Shown here: positions 16,696-24,040 of the stretch, piece by piece
Layout: every line of letters starts with the position of its first letter
How positions within the stretch are numbered: the first letter of the stretch is position 1
Program-made: the position numbers and the translations under genes
NCBI GenBank assembly: GCA_019424645.1
Contig: JAHYZB010000036.1
Span: 1 to 30,613, forward strand
DNA: 30,613 bases
Direction: 5' to 3'
Origin: Oxalobacter formigenes
GTDB lineage: Bacteria; Pseudomonadota; Gammaproteobacteria; Burkholderiales; Burkholderiaceae_D
The notes under the pieces: model-generated
The model's input: the letters and a program-made list of their open reading frames with translations, nothing else
The model's database searches: none
Told to the model about the DNA's origin: nothing

Positions 16696-18459
16696 ATGAC
16701 TTCATTGTCAAACAATACGCGCAGAAAAATAATACCAGCGCTATTGATCGTGGCCTTCGTCCTGTTGAGCGCAATTTCACTCCATTACATCATCAAAATG
16801 CAGGGGCATGCCCGTGTCATCAATTACACGGGTATCGTTCGAGGTGCAACCCAGCAACTGGTGAAACAGGAACTGCGTCACATACCAGACGATCCGCTCA
16901 TAAAACATCTTGACGGCATTATTTACGAGCTGTCGAACGGAAAGGGACAAAACGGGCTCGTTGTCCTTGATGATGCGAACTACCAGAATCTGTTGCATGA
17001 ATTGCAAGACCAATGGGAAACCATCAAAACCGAAATTCAAAAGGTGCGCAATGGCTCTGATACCGGCCGGCTTTTCGAACTCAGTGAAAATTACTTTGTT
17101 CTGGCGAACCAGACCGTCTCGGCATCAGAAGAATATTCAGAAAAAGTCCTTCACAGGATATGGGCATGGCTTATCGGATTGAACGTCGTTTTTATCAGTC
17201 TTGTCATTCTTTTCTACACCCTCTCATCCCGGCAAAGGAAATTGAGCCAGGATCTTCTGGCTGCCGAAAATGCCAGCAAGGAAAAAAGTGAATTTTTATC
17301 CAGAATGTCCCATGAAATCCGCACTCCGATGAATGGCATCATCGGCATGACGCAAATTGCGAAAATGTCTCTCGGAAATCGTGAAAAACTCGAAGACTGC
17401 CTCAATAAACTCGATATGTCGTCCCGGTTCCTGCTGGCCTTGATCAACGACATTCTCGATATGGCCCGAATTGAAAGCGGCAAGGTTGAACTGGTTGATA
17501 AACAATTCAATCTCCCCCAAATGCTCGACAATATCGAAATCATGTTTGCCCAGAGGGCAGCAGACAATCATATCGATTTCAAGCTCATCAAAAAGGGATT
17601 GACCGGACAAGCTCTCGTTGGAGATGAATTGAGAATTACCCAAATCATCATCAACATAGTTTCCAATGCTGTCAAATTCACTCCCTCAGGCGGCAAAATT
17701 ATTTTTGAAATCCATCAGACACCAGTGGCCCCTTCACACGTCAATCTCGATTTCATCGTCAGCGATACGGGCGTCGGCATGTCGGAAGAATTCATGAAGC
17801 ACATGTTTGAACCCTTCGAGCAGGAAAAACAGTCCGTTATGCAATACGGCGGTACCGGTCTGGGTCTGGCTATTTGCCAGAATCTGGTGAAAATGATGCG
17901 TGGCACCATGACAGTAAAGAGCCAGACTGGCAAAGGCTCGATATTTTCCGTCCGTCTCACACTGAAACAGATGGAACATAAAAATCCTGCCATCTTGTCA
18001 AACATTAAAGAAACAGACGGCAAACCGGTTAATCTGGAAGGTCGCCGCATCCTGATCGCTGAAGATAATGAAATCAATGCTGAAATCGTAATGGCAATGC
18101 TTGAAACGACAGGTGCCGTCATGGATCATGTCTGGACCGGTCAGGAAGCGGTCGATAAATTCAGTTCTTCACCCGGCGGGTTTTACAGTCTTGTTCTGAT
18201 GGATGTGCAAATGCCTGAAATGGATGGACTCGAAGCGACCCGAATTATCCGGGACTTGTCAAGAGAAGATGCCCGGACGATTCCTATCATTGCGCTGACG
18301 GCAAACGCATTCAGAAACGATATGGAAATCGCCTTTCAAAGCGGAATGAACAATTACCTGTCAAAGCCGATCGATTCGGAAAAGCTGATACGGATAGTCC
18401 TCTCCTCTCTTGGAAAAAAAGCTGACTATGCCCCATATCAGGGTAATAATATGAACTGA
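16696..18459 (+). CDS. Hybrid sensor histidine kinase with C-terminal receiver domain
   Basis: 587 residues. Two membrane helices (about 12-32 and 156-176) flank a periplasmic, helical sensor region of about 120 residues that contains INYTGIVRGATQQLV, a pattern seen in many hybrid kinases. The HisKA site is SHEIRTP with H206. The ATPase domain has N324 in the N box, DTGVGM (357-362), FEPFEQ and GGTGLGLAI. The receiver domain (about 450-572) has the acidic pair E456/D457, phosphoacceptor D503, T535 and K557, all consistent with activity. There is no Hpt domain and no adjacent response regulator, so its output partner is encoded elsewhere. An AGGAAGGG site precedes the start. The signal sensed is unknown. 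Confidence 0.93.
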   Translation: MTSLSNNTRRKIIPALLIVAFVLLSAISLHYIIKMQGHARVINYTGIVRGATQQLVKQELRHIPDDPLIKHLDGIIYELSNGKGQNGLVVLDDANYQNLLHELQDQWETIKTEIQKVRNGSDTGRLFELSENYFVLANQTVSASEEYSEKVLHRIWAWLIGLNVVFISLVILFYTLSSRQRKLSQDLLAAENASKEKSEFLSRMSHEIRTPMNGIIGMTQIAKMSLGNREKLEDCLNKLDMSSRFLLALINDILDMARIESGKVELVDKQFNLPQMLDNIEIMFAQRAADNHIDFKLIKKGLTGQALVGDELRITQIIINIVSNAVKFTPSGGKIIFEIHQTPVAPSHVNLDFIVSDTGVGMSEEFMKHMFEPFEQEKQSVMQYGGTGLGLAICQNLVKMMRGTMTVKSQTGKGSIFSVRLTLKQMEHKNPAILSNIKETDGKPVNLEGRRILIAEDNEINAEIVMAMLETTGAVMDHVWTGQEAVDKFSSSPGGFYSLVLMDVQMPEMDGLEATRIIRDLSREDARTIPIIALTANAFRNDMEIAFQSGMNNYLSKPIDSEKLIRIVLSSLGKKADYAPYQGNNMN

Positions 18460-18464
18460 TAAAT

Positions 18465-18492
18465 AAAAAAGCCGGAAACGATTGTTTCCGGC
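18465..18492 (-). terminator. Terminator of small unit A
   Basis: A 9-bp stem GCCGGAAAC / GTTTCCGGC with a four-base loop (18471-18492). The T-run (six T) is on the minus strand, so it ends minus-strand transcription, not the kinase gene. About 50 bases including the hairpin are nearly repeated at 18992-19045. Confidence 0.75.
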
Positions 18493-18529
18493 AAATGAAA
18501 AAAAACTCTAAAACGCACTTACCAACCAA

Positions 18530-18757
18530 CTACAAAAACAAATCCATCCAGCGATCTTTCTTCAACCGGTCAGTCATTCTCGAATCCGGTTTCACATCGG
18601 GATGTCCACTCACATAACTGCCTGTATTTTCCAATATGGCAGAAACCAGAAAATCTTTTACGGGCATCTTGTAGAGCACCACAGCGGACAAACAGGCCGG
18701 GATGCATGCCAGGATAACGGCCCTCATGATGCTCCTTTTCGTTATCACGTCATCCAT
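18530..18757 (-). CDS. Small single-pass membrane protein, hypothetical (unit A)
   Basis: A 75-residue frame starting at ATG 18757 behind an AAAAAGGAT site. I do not recognise its family. Residues 11-30 form one hydrophobic segment (MRAVILACIPACLSAVVLYK), which could be a signal anchor; the rest is charged and ends RWMDLFL. An internal ATG at 18727, just after AAAAGGAGC, would give a 65-residue form starting directly at the hydrophobic segment. The upstream start is favoured because it is the part conserved in the neighbouring unit B. The gene is followed by its own terminator. Confidence 0.5.
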   Translation of the reverse strand: MDDVITKRSIMRAVILACIPACLSAVVLYKMPVKDFLVSAILENTGSYVSGHPDVKPDSRMTDRLKKDRWMDLFL

Positions 18758-18993
18758 GATCAAATCCTTTTTGACAAAATGATCAACACTGTTTTTTATC
18801 CAGTAATCAATCCGGTTTTAATCGATGACTGGAAGATAAGTGTCTTTCATTACGCTCTTGTGACATTCAATCAAAATCAAAAGAAACATTGAAAAAAACG
18901 ATATATCTCAAAAGGAGAAAACTATCTTTATTGGCAGGCCAGACATCCCTGTTAACAGAACTGTCTGTCAACAAACTCTCAGGAAAATGTCAA

Positions 18994-19020
18994 TAAAAAA
19001 ACCGGAAAGGGTATTTCCGG
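18994..19020 (-). terminator. Terminator of small unit B
   Basis: A 7-bp stem CCGGAAA / TTTCCGG with a five-base loop (19002-19020), followed on the minus strand by seven T. The hairpin and about 25 bases before it closely match the terminator of unit A. Confidence 0.7.
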
Positions 19021-19057
19021 CAAAATGAAAAAAACTCTAAAAAGGATAAATAAAAAG

Positions 19058-19255
19058 TCAGAATTGCTTTATTGGCATAAACGGTGTGACTGCCATCAAG
19101 GGATTCAAGCCAAAACCGTTCCGGATCAAACACGGAACCTGAAAAACGGTACTGGCCGGATGATTCCGGTTTTCCTGCCTCAGGTTTTTTCGGCCGTTAT
19201 CGACCATCTGTCTGACCGTATCGCGTATCTTCCGTTTGTTGATAACCACATCCAT
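19058..19255 (-). CDS. Small basic protein, hypothetical (unit B)
   Basis: A 65-residue frame starting at ATG 19255 behind a GGAAAGGAT site. No family is recognised. The first ten codons resemble those of unit A (MDVVINKR against MDDVITKR), but the remainder is different: Arg/Lys/Asn-rich, without a membrane segment. The region around the start and the terminator are the parts shared with unit A. It may be a real small protein, a diverged copy, or an untranslated small RNA with a remnant start. Confidence 0.35.
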   Translation of the reverse strand: MDVVINKRKIRDTVRQMVDNGRKNLRQENRNHPASTVFQVPCLIRNGFGLNPLMAVTPFMPIKQF

Positions 19256-19381
19256 GATTGCATCCTTTCCTTAAAATGATGATCAACCCGCCGGACAAAT
19301 GCCTTATGGGTAAGTGCCCTCCGATACGCACAGAATATTCGCACTTTGTGACCGCGTCATGACAGAGAAAGGAATATACGG

Positions 19382-19492
19382 ATGGATATCAAGCCGGGAA
19401 GACATATGAATAGACTTCGTCTTCTTGCTTCGGTTCTCGTCATTAAACGGTTTTTTTCATTCAAATACACACCATTTGATTTAGATGGATAA
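19382..19492 (+). CDS. Possible 36-residue peptide
   Basis: ATG 19382 is eight bases after AGAAAGGA. The peptide is short and basic with a hydrophobic LRLLASVLVI centre and ends FDLDG. It could be a leader peptide or chance. No homologue is recognised. Confidence 0.22.
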   Translation: MDIKPGRHMNRLRLLASVLVIKRFFSFKYTPFDLDG

Positions 19493-19645
19493 CTTCAGAC
19501 CATGGCGTCATAATTATCATTCGACCTCAAATGACAAACAGGCATTATCGAATTCATCAATAAACGCCCATTTTTTCCTTTCCTTTCTCGCTCAGGTCCA
19601 TTCCACAAAAAAATGCCGCCCATTTTTGGGCCCGGATTCACCATA

Positions 19646-19662
19646 TTGGCACGATTCCTGCT
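19646..19662 (+). promoter_or_regulatory. Sigma-54 (RpoN) type promoter upstream of dapC
   Basis: TTGGCACGATTCCTGCT has the -24 GG and -12 GC exactly ten bases apart and closely fits TGGCACG-N4-TTGC, with one mismatch (CTGC). Transcription would begin near 19673, about 95 bases before dapC. The activator that would be needed is not identified. Confidence 0.6.
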
Positions 19663-19710
19663 TCATTCCGGGCTGTGCTTTTATTGGACAACACAAAATG
19701 AAAATGATGC

Positions 19711-19729
19711 GATAATGATTCTCATTTAT
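19711..19729. promoter_or_regulatory. Fur-box-like sequence upstream of dapC
   Basis: GATAATGATTCTCATTTAT agrees with the 19-bp Fur consensus at 14 positions and contains the inverted repeat AATGA-TTC-TCATT. It lies between the sigma-54-type promoter and dapC, about 40 bases before the gene. Confidence 0.5.
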
Positions 19730-19767
19730 ACATTTAACAATATTCCTTTTTATGGTTGAAACGAGCT

Positions 19768-20976
19768 ATGAATCCTTTATTGAACCGTTTACAGCCCTAT
19801 CCTTTTGAAAAGCTCAGGAAGCTTTTTGATGACAATCGCCCGGACCCGGCTATCGGTCATATCAATCTCGGTATTGGCGAGCCGAAACATAGCACGCCGT
19901 ATTTCATCCGCCGCGCCCTGCGCGATAATTTTAGTGGCTTGTCAAAATACCCTTCGACACTGGGAACACTCGCCCTGCGGGAAGCGATTTCTGTCTGGCT
20001 GAACAGGCGTTATAAAATTCCTGCTCCTGATCCGGCAACCCAGATCCTGCCAACACTCGGATCACGCGAAGCGCTTTTTTCACTGGCCCAGACCGTACTC
20101 GACCCGTCTGAACATGGCATTGTCGTTTGCCCAAACCCGTTTTATCAGATTTATGAAGGCGCCACCTATCTGGCCGGAGCAGAACCTTATTTTGTCAACG
20201 CAGTCGCAGAAAAAAATTTCGGCTGTGACTATGACAGCGTTCCGGAATCCGTCTGGAAAAAAACAAGGCTCGTTTATGTTTGTTCCCCCGGAAATCCGAC
20301 CGGTGCCGTCATGAATCTGGAACAATGGAAAAAATTGTTCGAACTTTCCGACCGCTATGGTTTTGTCATCGCTTCGGACGAATGCTATTCGGAAATTTAT
20401 TTCGATACCCCCCCTCTCGGAGGACTGGAAGCAGCATACCGGCTTGGGCGCGAAAATTATCCACGCCTGATCATGCTCTCTTCCCTGTCCAAGCGTTCCA
20501 ACGTCCCCGGCATGCGCTCGGGTTTTGTCGCTGGCGACGCACAGATCATAAGACAGTTTTTACTGTACCGCACGTATCACGGAACAGCCATGAGCGAAAC
20601 GATACAGGCCGCTTCCGTTGCCGCATGGAATGATGAAAAGCACGTTGAAGAAAACCGGGCGAAATATATCGCCAAATTCCATGAGGCTGTACCTCTCTTG
20701 CAGCAGGTACTGAATGTATCGATACCGGATGCGAGCTTTTACCTGTGGCTGGAAGTATTTGAACGAACGGGCTTGTCCGACACCGAATTTGCCCGAAAAT
20801 TATACGAAAAGTTCAACGTCACCGTCCTGCCCGGCAGCTATCTGGCACGCGATGCAAACGGCATCAATCCCGGCAAAAACCGGATTCGACTCGCACTGGT
20901 TGCCCAACAAACCGAATGTCTGGAAGGCATTTTGCGTATTGTCGAATTCGTCAAAACCCAAAGACGCGAACTGTAA
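19768..20976 (+). CDS. dapC: Succinyldiaminopimelate transaminase
   Basis: 402 residues, fold-type I PLP aminotransferase. It starts MNPLLNRLQPYPFEKL and then INLGIGEPKH, the pattern of proteobacterial DapC. NPTG is at 176-179 and the PLP lysine is K242 in SSLSKRSNVPGMRSGF. It converts N-succinyl-2-amino-6-oxopimelate to N-succinyl-LL-diaminopimelate with glutamate. dapD and dapE follow directly, which fixes the assignment. The frame extends to a TTG at 19756; ATG 19768 is chosen. The upstream region has unusual candidate control sites (sigma-54 and Fur). Confidence 0.93.
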   Translation: MNPLLNRLQPYPFEKLRKLFDDNRPDPAIGHINLGIGEPKHSTPYFIRRALRDNFSGLSKYPSTLGTLALREAISVWLNRRYKIPAPDPATQILPTLGSREALFSLAQTVLDPSEHGIVVCPNPFYQIYEGATYLAGAEPYFVNAVAEKNFGCDYDSVPESVWKKTRLVYVCSPGNPTGAVMNLEQWKKLFELSDRYGFVIASDECYSEIYFDTPPLGGLEAAYRLGRENYPRLIMLSSLSKRSNVPGMRSGFVAGDAQIIRQFLLYRTYHGTAMSETIQAASVAAWNDEKHVEENRAKYIAKFHEAVPLLQQVLNVSIPDASFYLWLEVFERTGLSDTEFARKLYEKFNVTVLPGSYLARDANGINPGKNRIRLALVAQQTECLEGILRIVEFVKTQRREL

Positions 20977-21012
20977 AAAAACATACTGAAAAAAGAAAAA
21001 CAGGAAAACACC

Positions 21013-21858
21013 ATGTCACAGGAAGAACAACTCAAACAAATCATCGAAGAAGCCTGGGAAAACCGGGAAAATTTTGCAGCGGGCGACGCCTCTCCCATTC
21101 TCCGCGCGGCGATTGCCGAAGTGATCCGCCAGCTTGATTGCGGCCAACTTCGCGTTGCGGAAAAAAAGAATGGCGAATGGATCGTCAACCAGTGGACCAA
21201 AAAGGCGGTTCTACTCTCCTTCCGCCTTCAGGAAAACTTTGCGATGCCGGTCGGTACAGACGGCTCGCCCGCTCTCCATTTTTATGACAAAGTTACCAGC
21301 AAGTTCGCCAGGTACACGCAGGAAGACTTTGCCAAAGCCGGTTTTCGTGTCGTCCCGCCTGCCGTCGCCCGTCTGGGCAGCTATATCGGCAAAAACGTCG
21401 TCATGATGCCCTCTTTCGTCAACATCGGCGCTTACGTCGGAGAAGGTACCATGATCGATACCTGGGCAACCGTCGGCTCCTGTGCACAGATCGGCAAACA
21501 CGTGCACCTTTCCGGCGGCGTCGGTATCGGAGGGGTTCTGGAACCGATGCAGGCCAACCCGACCATCATCGAAGACAACTGCTTTATCGGCGCCCGTTCT
21601 GAAATCGTCGAAGGCGTCATCGTCGAGGAAAACAGCGTTATCTCAATGGGCGTGTATATCGGACAGTCCACCCGCATATACGACCGTGAAAACGACCGTA
21701 TCCTGTATGGCCGCGTTCCTTCCGGTTCCGTCGTCGTTCCGGGAAATATCCCTGATCCGAGTGGGAAATACAGTTTATACTGTGCAGTAATCGTCAAGCG
21801 CGTGAACGCCCAAACGCGCGCCAAAACCGCGATCAACGACCTGTTACGGGATAACTGA
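21013..21858 (+). CDS. dapD: Tetrahydrodipicolinate N-succinyltransferase
   Basis: 281 residues, usual for DapD. An N-terminal helical domain (1-100) is followed by a left-handed beta helix of hexapeptide repeats, seen from about residue 105 on (for example VNIGAYVGEGTMIDTWATVG as a sample) and the GGVGIGGVLEP active-site loop. It transfers succinyl from succinyl-CoA to tetrahydrodipicolinate. It follows dapC by 36 bases with an AGGAAAA site, and precedes dapE by 21 bases. Confidence 0.97.
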   Translation: MSQEEQLKQIIEEAWENRENFAAGDASPILRAAIAEVIRQLDCGQLRVAEKKNGEWIVNQWTKKAVLLSFRLQENFAMPVGTDGSPALHFYDKVTSKFARYTQEDFAKAGFRVVPPAVARLGSYIGKNVVMMPSFVNIGAYVGEGTMIDTWATVGSCAQIGKHVHLSGGVGIGGVLEPMQANPTIIEDNCFIGARSEIVEGVIVEENSVISMGVYIGQSTRIYDRENDRILYGRVPSGSVVVPGNIPDPSGKYSLYCAVIVKRVNAQTRAKTAINDLLRDN

Positions 21859-21879
21859 GCGACAAGGAAAGGAGACGCC

Positions 21880-23007
21880 ATGAATTCGACCTTCGAACTG
21901 GCCTGCGCACTGATTGCCGAACCATCCATCACTTTCGACGACAAAAACTGCCAGAAACTGATCATCGACCAGTTGAAACCGCTGGGGTTCGAATGTGAAA
22001 CCATCGTCAGCAATGGCGTCACCAATCTCTGGGCACGTCATGGCAACAGCGGTCCACTGCTTGTATTCGCCGGTCATACCGACGTCGTGCCGACCGGCCC
22101 TGTCGAGAAATGGGGCTCCGATCCATTCACGCCGACGGTACGCAATGGCCGTCTCTACGGACGTGGTGCATCCGACATGAAAACTTCGGACGCGGCGATG
22201 GTCATTGCCGCGAGGGATTTCGTCACGTCGCATCCCGACTACAAAGGTTCCATCGGTTTCATCTTCACAAGCGATGAGGAAGGCATCGCCGTGGACGGTA
22301 CCGATGTCGTTGTCAAACTGCTCGACGAACGCGGCATCCATCCCGATTATTGTATCGTCGGCGAACCGAGTTCGCTCAAAACACTGGGCGATACGATCAA
22401 GAACGGGCGGCGTGGTTCTCTTTGCGGAAAACTGACCATCATCGGCAAACAGGGACACATCGCTTATCCCAAACGCGCAGTGAACCCGATCCATCTGGCT
22501 GCCCCTGCCATCGCGGAACTGTCAGCTACCGTATGGGACAACGGCAATGAATACTATGAACCGACGACATGGCAGATTTCCAATATCCATGCCGGAACAG
22601 GCGCCAATAACGTCATCCCGGGTGAATTGTTCGTCGAATTCAACTTCCGGTTTTGTACTGCGAGCACGGTAGATAGCCTGAAAGATCGTGTCAGTGCCAT
22701 TCTCGATAAACATGGCCTGAATTACCTGATCGACTGGAATTATTCCGGTGTACCCTTCCTGACACCTCGCGGTTCACTCTGCACCGCCTTGTCCGAAGCT
22801 ATAAAGGAAAAAACCGGGATCACCCCGGAACTCTCGACAACCGGGGGAACATCCGATGGACGTTTTATCGCCCGTATCTGCCCACAAGTCGTCGAATTCG
22901 GTCCGGTGACTGAAAGCATTCACCAAATCGATGAAAACGTACTGGTTTCAGACATTCAGCCATTGACCGACATCTACCGGCTCACTCTGGAAAAACTCTT
23001 CCTGTAA
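21880..23007 (+). CDS. dapE: Succinyl-diaminopimelate desuccinylase
   Basis: 375 residues, M20 metallopeptidase fold. Zinc ligands and catalytic residues are recognisable: H66 and D68 in FAGHTDVVPTG, D99 in GRGASDMK, E133/E134 in TSDEEG, and a C-terminal His in SIHQIDENV. It removes succinate to give LL-diaminopimelate, used for lysine and for peptidoglycan. The AAGGAAAGGAG site before the ATG is strong. It is third in the dap operon. Confidence 0.97.
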   Translation: MNSTFELACALIAEPSITFDDKNCQKLIIDQLKPLGFECETIVSNGVTNLWARHGNSGPLLVFAGHTDVVPTGPVEKWGSDPFTPTVRNGRLYGRGASDMKTSDAAMVIAARDFVTSHPDYKGSIGFIFTSDEEGIAVDGTDVVVKLLDERGIHPDYCIVGEPSSLKTLGDTIKNGRRGSLCGKLTIIGKQGHIAYPKRAVNPIHLAAPAIAELSATVWDNGNEYYEPTTWQISNIHAGTGANNVIPGELFVEFNFRFCTASTVDSLKDRVSAILDKHGLNYLIDWNYSGVPFLTPRGSLCTALSEAIKEKTGITPELSTTGGTSDGRFIARICPQVVEFGPVTESIHQIDENVLVSDIQPLTDIYRLTLEKLFL

Positions 23008-23083
23008 AATGCCGGATTGTTCTGCAATGCGCTGTTTTTAGCCGGTCACACCGGTTATACTGGCGAACATTCCGATTACCCTT

Positions 23084-23109
23084 AAGGGTCCGGTTGCAAC
23101 CGGACCCTT
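23084..23109. terminator. Perfect 26-bp palindromic hairpin between dapE and prmB
   Basis: AAGGGTCCGGTTG followed directly by its complement. It is 77 bases after dapE and 22 before prmB. No long T-run follows, only GTTTC, so it could be a terminator of the dap operon or a structured leader of prmB. A smaller hairpin CCGGT-CAC-ACCGG is at 23042-23054. Confidence 0.5.
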
Positions 23110-23131
23110 GTTTCATAAACTGACCGACACC

Positions 23132-24040
23132 ATGAATACACCACACGCCAGCGCGTTTTCCACCGTACGCGACCTGCTGCGCTATGCCGTCACACGCTTC
23201 AACCGTGAAAAACTCTTCTTCGGTCACGGCAGTGAAAATGCATGGGATGAAGCCGCTTTCCTGATCCTGCACACCCTGTCGCTCCCGCTGGATGAACTCG
23301 AACCCTTCCTCGATGCAAAACTCTTGCCCGAAGAAATCGAAAACGTCGTCAAGATCATCGACCTTCGTGCCGACGAACGCATTCCCGCCGCATACCTGAC
23401 CAATGAAGCGTTTTTGCAAGGTTATTCCTTCTACGTCGAAAAGGGCGTCATCATTCCCCGATCCTTTCTGGCTGAACTGATCGTCGAGCAGTTTTCTCCC
23501 TGGGTGATCGATCCGGAAAACGTCACCGACATTCTGGAGCTGTGTACCGGTTCCGGCTGTCTGGCGATCATTCTGGCCGACATGTTCGAAAACGCTACCG
23601 TCGATGCCGTTGAATTGTCTCCTGCCGCACTGGGCATTGCACAGACGAACATCAATAACTACCATTTGAAAAACCGGGTCAAACTGCATCACGCCGACCT
23701 CTACGACGGTATCCCTGACAAGCGATACCAGCTGATCGTCACCAACCCCCCATATGTCAACCAGTCGTCAATGAACGACTTGCCACCCGAATATATGCAT
23801 GAGCCACAAATGGCACTGGCAGGCGGCTTCGACGGCATGGACATCGTGCGACGAATCGTCAGAACAGCAGGCGAAAAACTGACCGACGACGGACTGTTGA
23901 TCGTCGAAATCGGCAATGAAGCCGACAACGCGATTGCCGCTTTCCCTGAACTGGAACTGACCTGGCTGTCCACTTCTGGCGGTGACGATCGTGTTTTTCT
24001 GCTGAATGCTGAGCAACTGAAGGGTCTGGACAAAGCATGA
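23132..24040 (+). CDS. prmB: Ribosomal protein uL3 glutamine methyltransferase
   Basis: 302 residues from ATG 23132. An N-terminal helical domain is followed by a SAM-dependent methyltransferase domain with ILELCTGSGCLAI (about 135-147) and the NPPY motif at 205-208 that binds the glutamine side chain. The N-terminal FFGHGSENAWDEAAFLI and IPAAYLTNEAFLQG stretches are of the PrmB type rather than PrmC. It methylates a glutamine of ribosomal protein L3 during 50S assembly. The frame extends to a TTG at 23108, but that lies inside the hairpin. It overlaps the ABC-F gene by four bases. Confidence 0.93.
   Translation: MNTPHASAFSTVRDLLRYAVTRFNREKLFFGHGSENAWDEAAFLILHTLSLPLDELEPFLDAKLLPEEIENVVKIIDLRADERIPAAYLTNEAFLQGYSFYVEKGVIIPRSFLAELIVEQFSPWVIDPENVTDILELCTGSGCLAIILADMFENATVDAVELSPAALGIAQTNINNYHLKNRVKLHHADLYDGIPDKRYQLIVTNPPYVNQSSMNDLPPEYMHEPQMALAGGFDGMDIVRRIVRTAGEKLTDDGLLIVEIGNEADNAIAAFPELELTWLSTSGGDDRVFLLNAEQLKGLDKA

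Larger units (their letters stand above)
19256..19767. other. Long intergenic region upstream of dapC
   Basis: About 510 bases. It contains a 36-codon frame with a good ribosome binding site (19382-19492), a small hairpin GCCCA-TTTT-TGGGC near 19619-19632, a sigma-54-type promoter (19646-19662) and a Fur-box-like sequence (19711-19729). No larger gene is convincing; the 76-codon frame at 19485-19715 lacks a ribosome binding site and reads as chance. Confidence 0.5.

Noticed and set aside
18602..18892. 96-codon plus-strand frame across unit A
   Set aside because: Opposite-strand shadow of the unit A reading frame, with no ribosome binding site.
18901..18925. AAAAGGAGAAAA resembling a strong ribosome binding site on the plus strand
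   Set aside because: No start codon follows at usable distance with an extended frame.
18966..18971. TTGACA on the minus strand as a -35 element for unit A
   Set aside because: No acceptable -10 hexamer at 15-19 bases.
19485..19715. 76-codon plus-strand frame upstream of dapC
   Set aside because: No ribosome binding site, composition not protein-like, overlaps the sigma-54-type promoter and Fur-like site.
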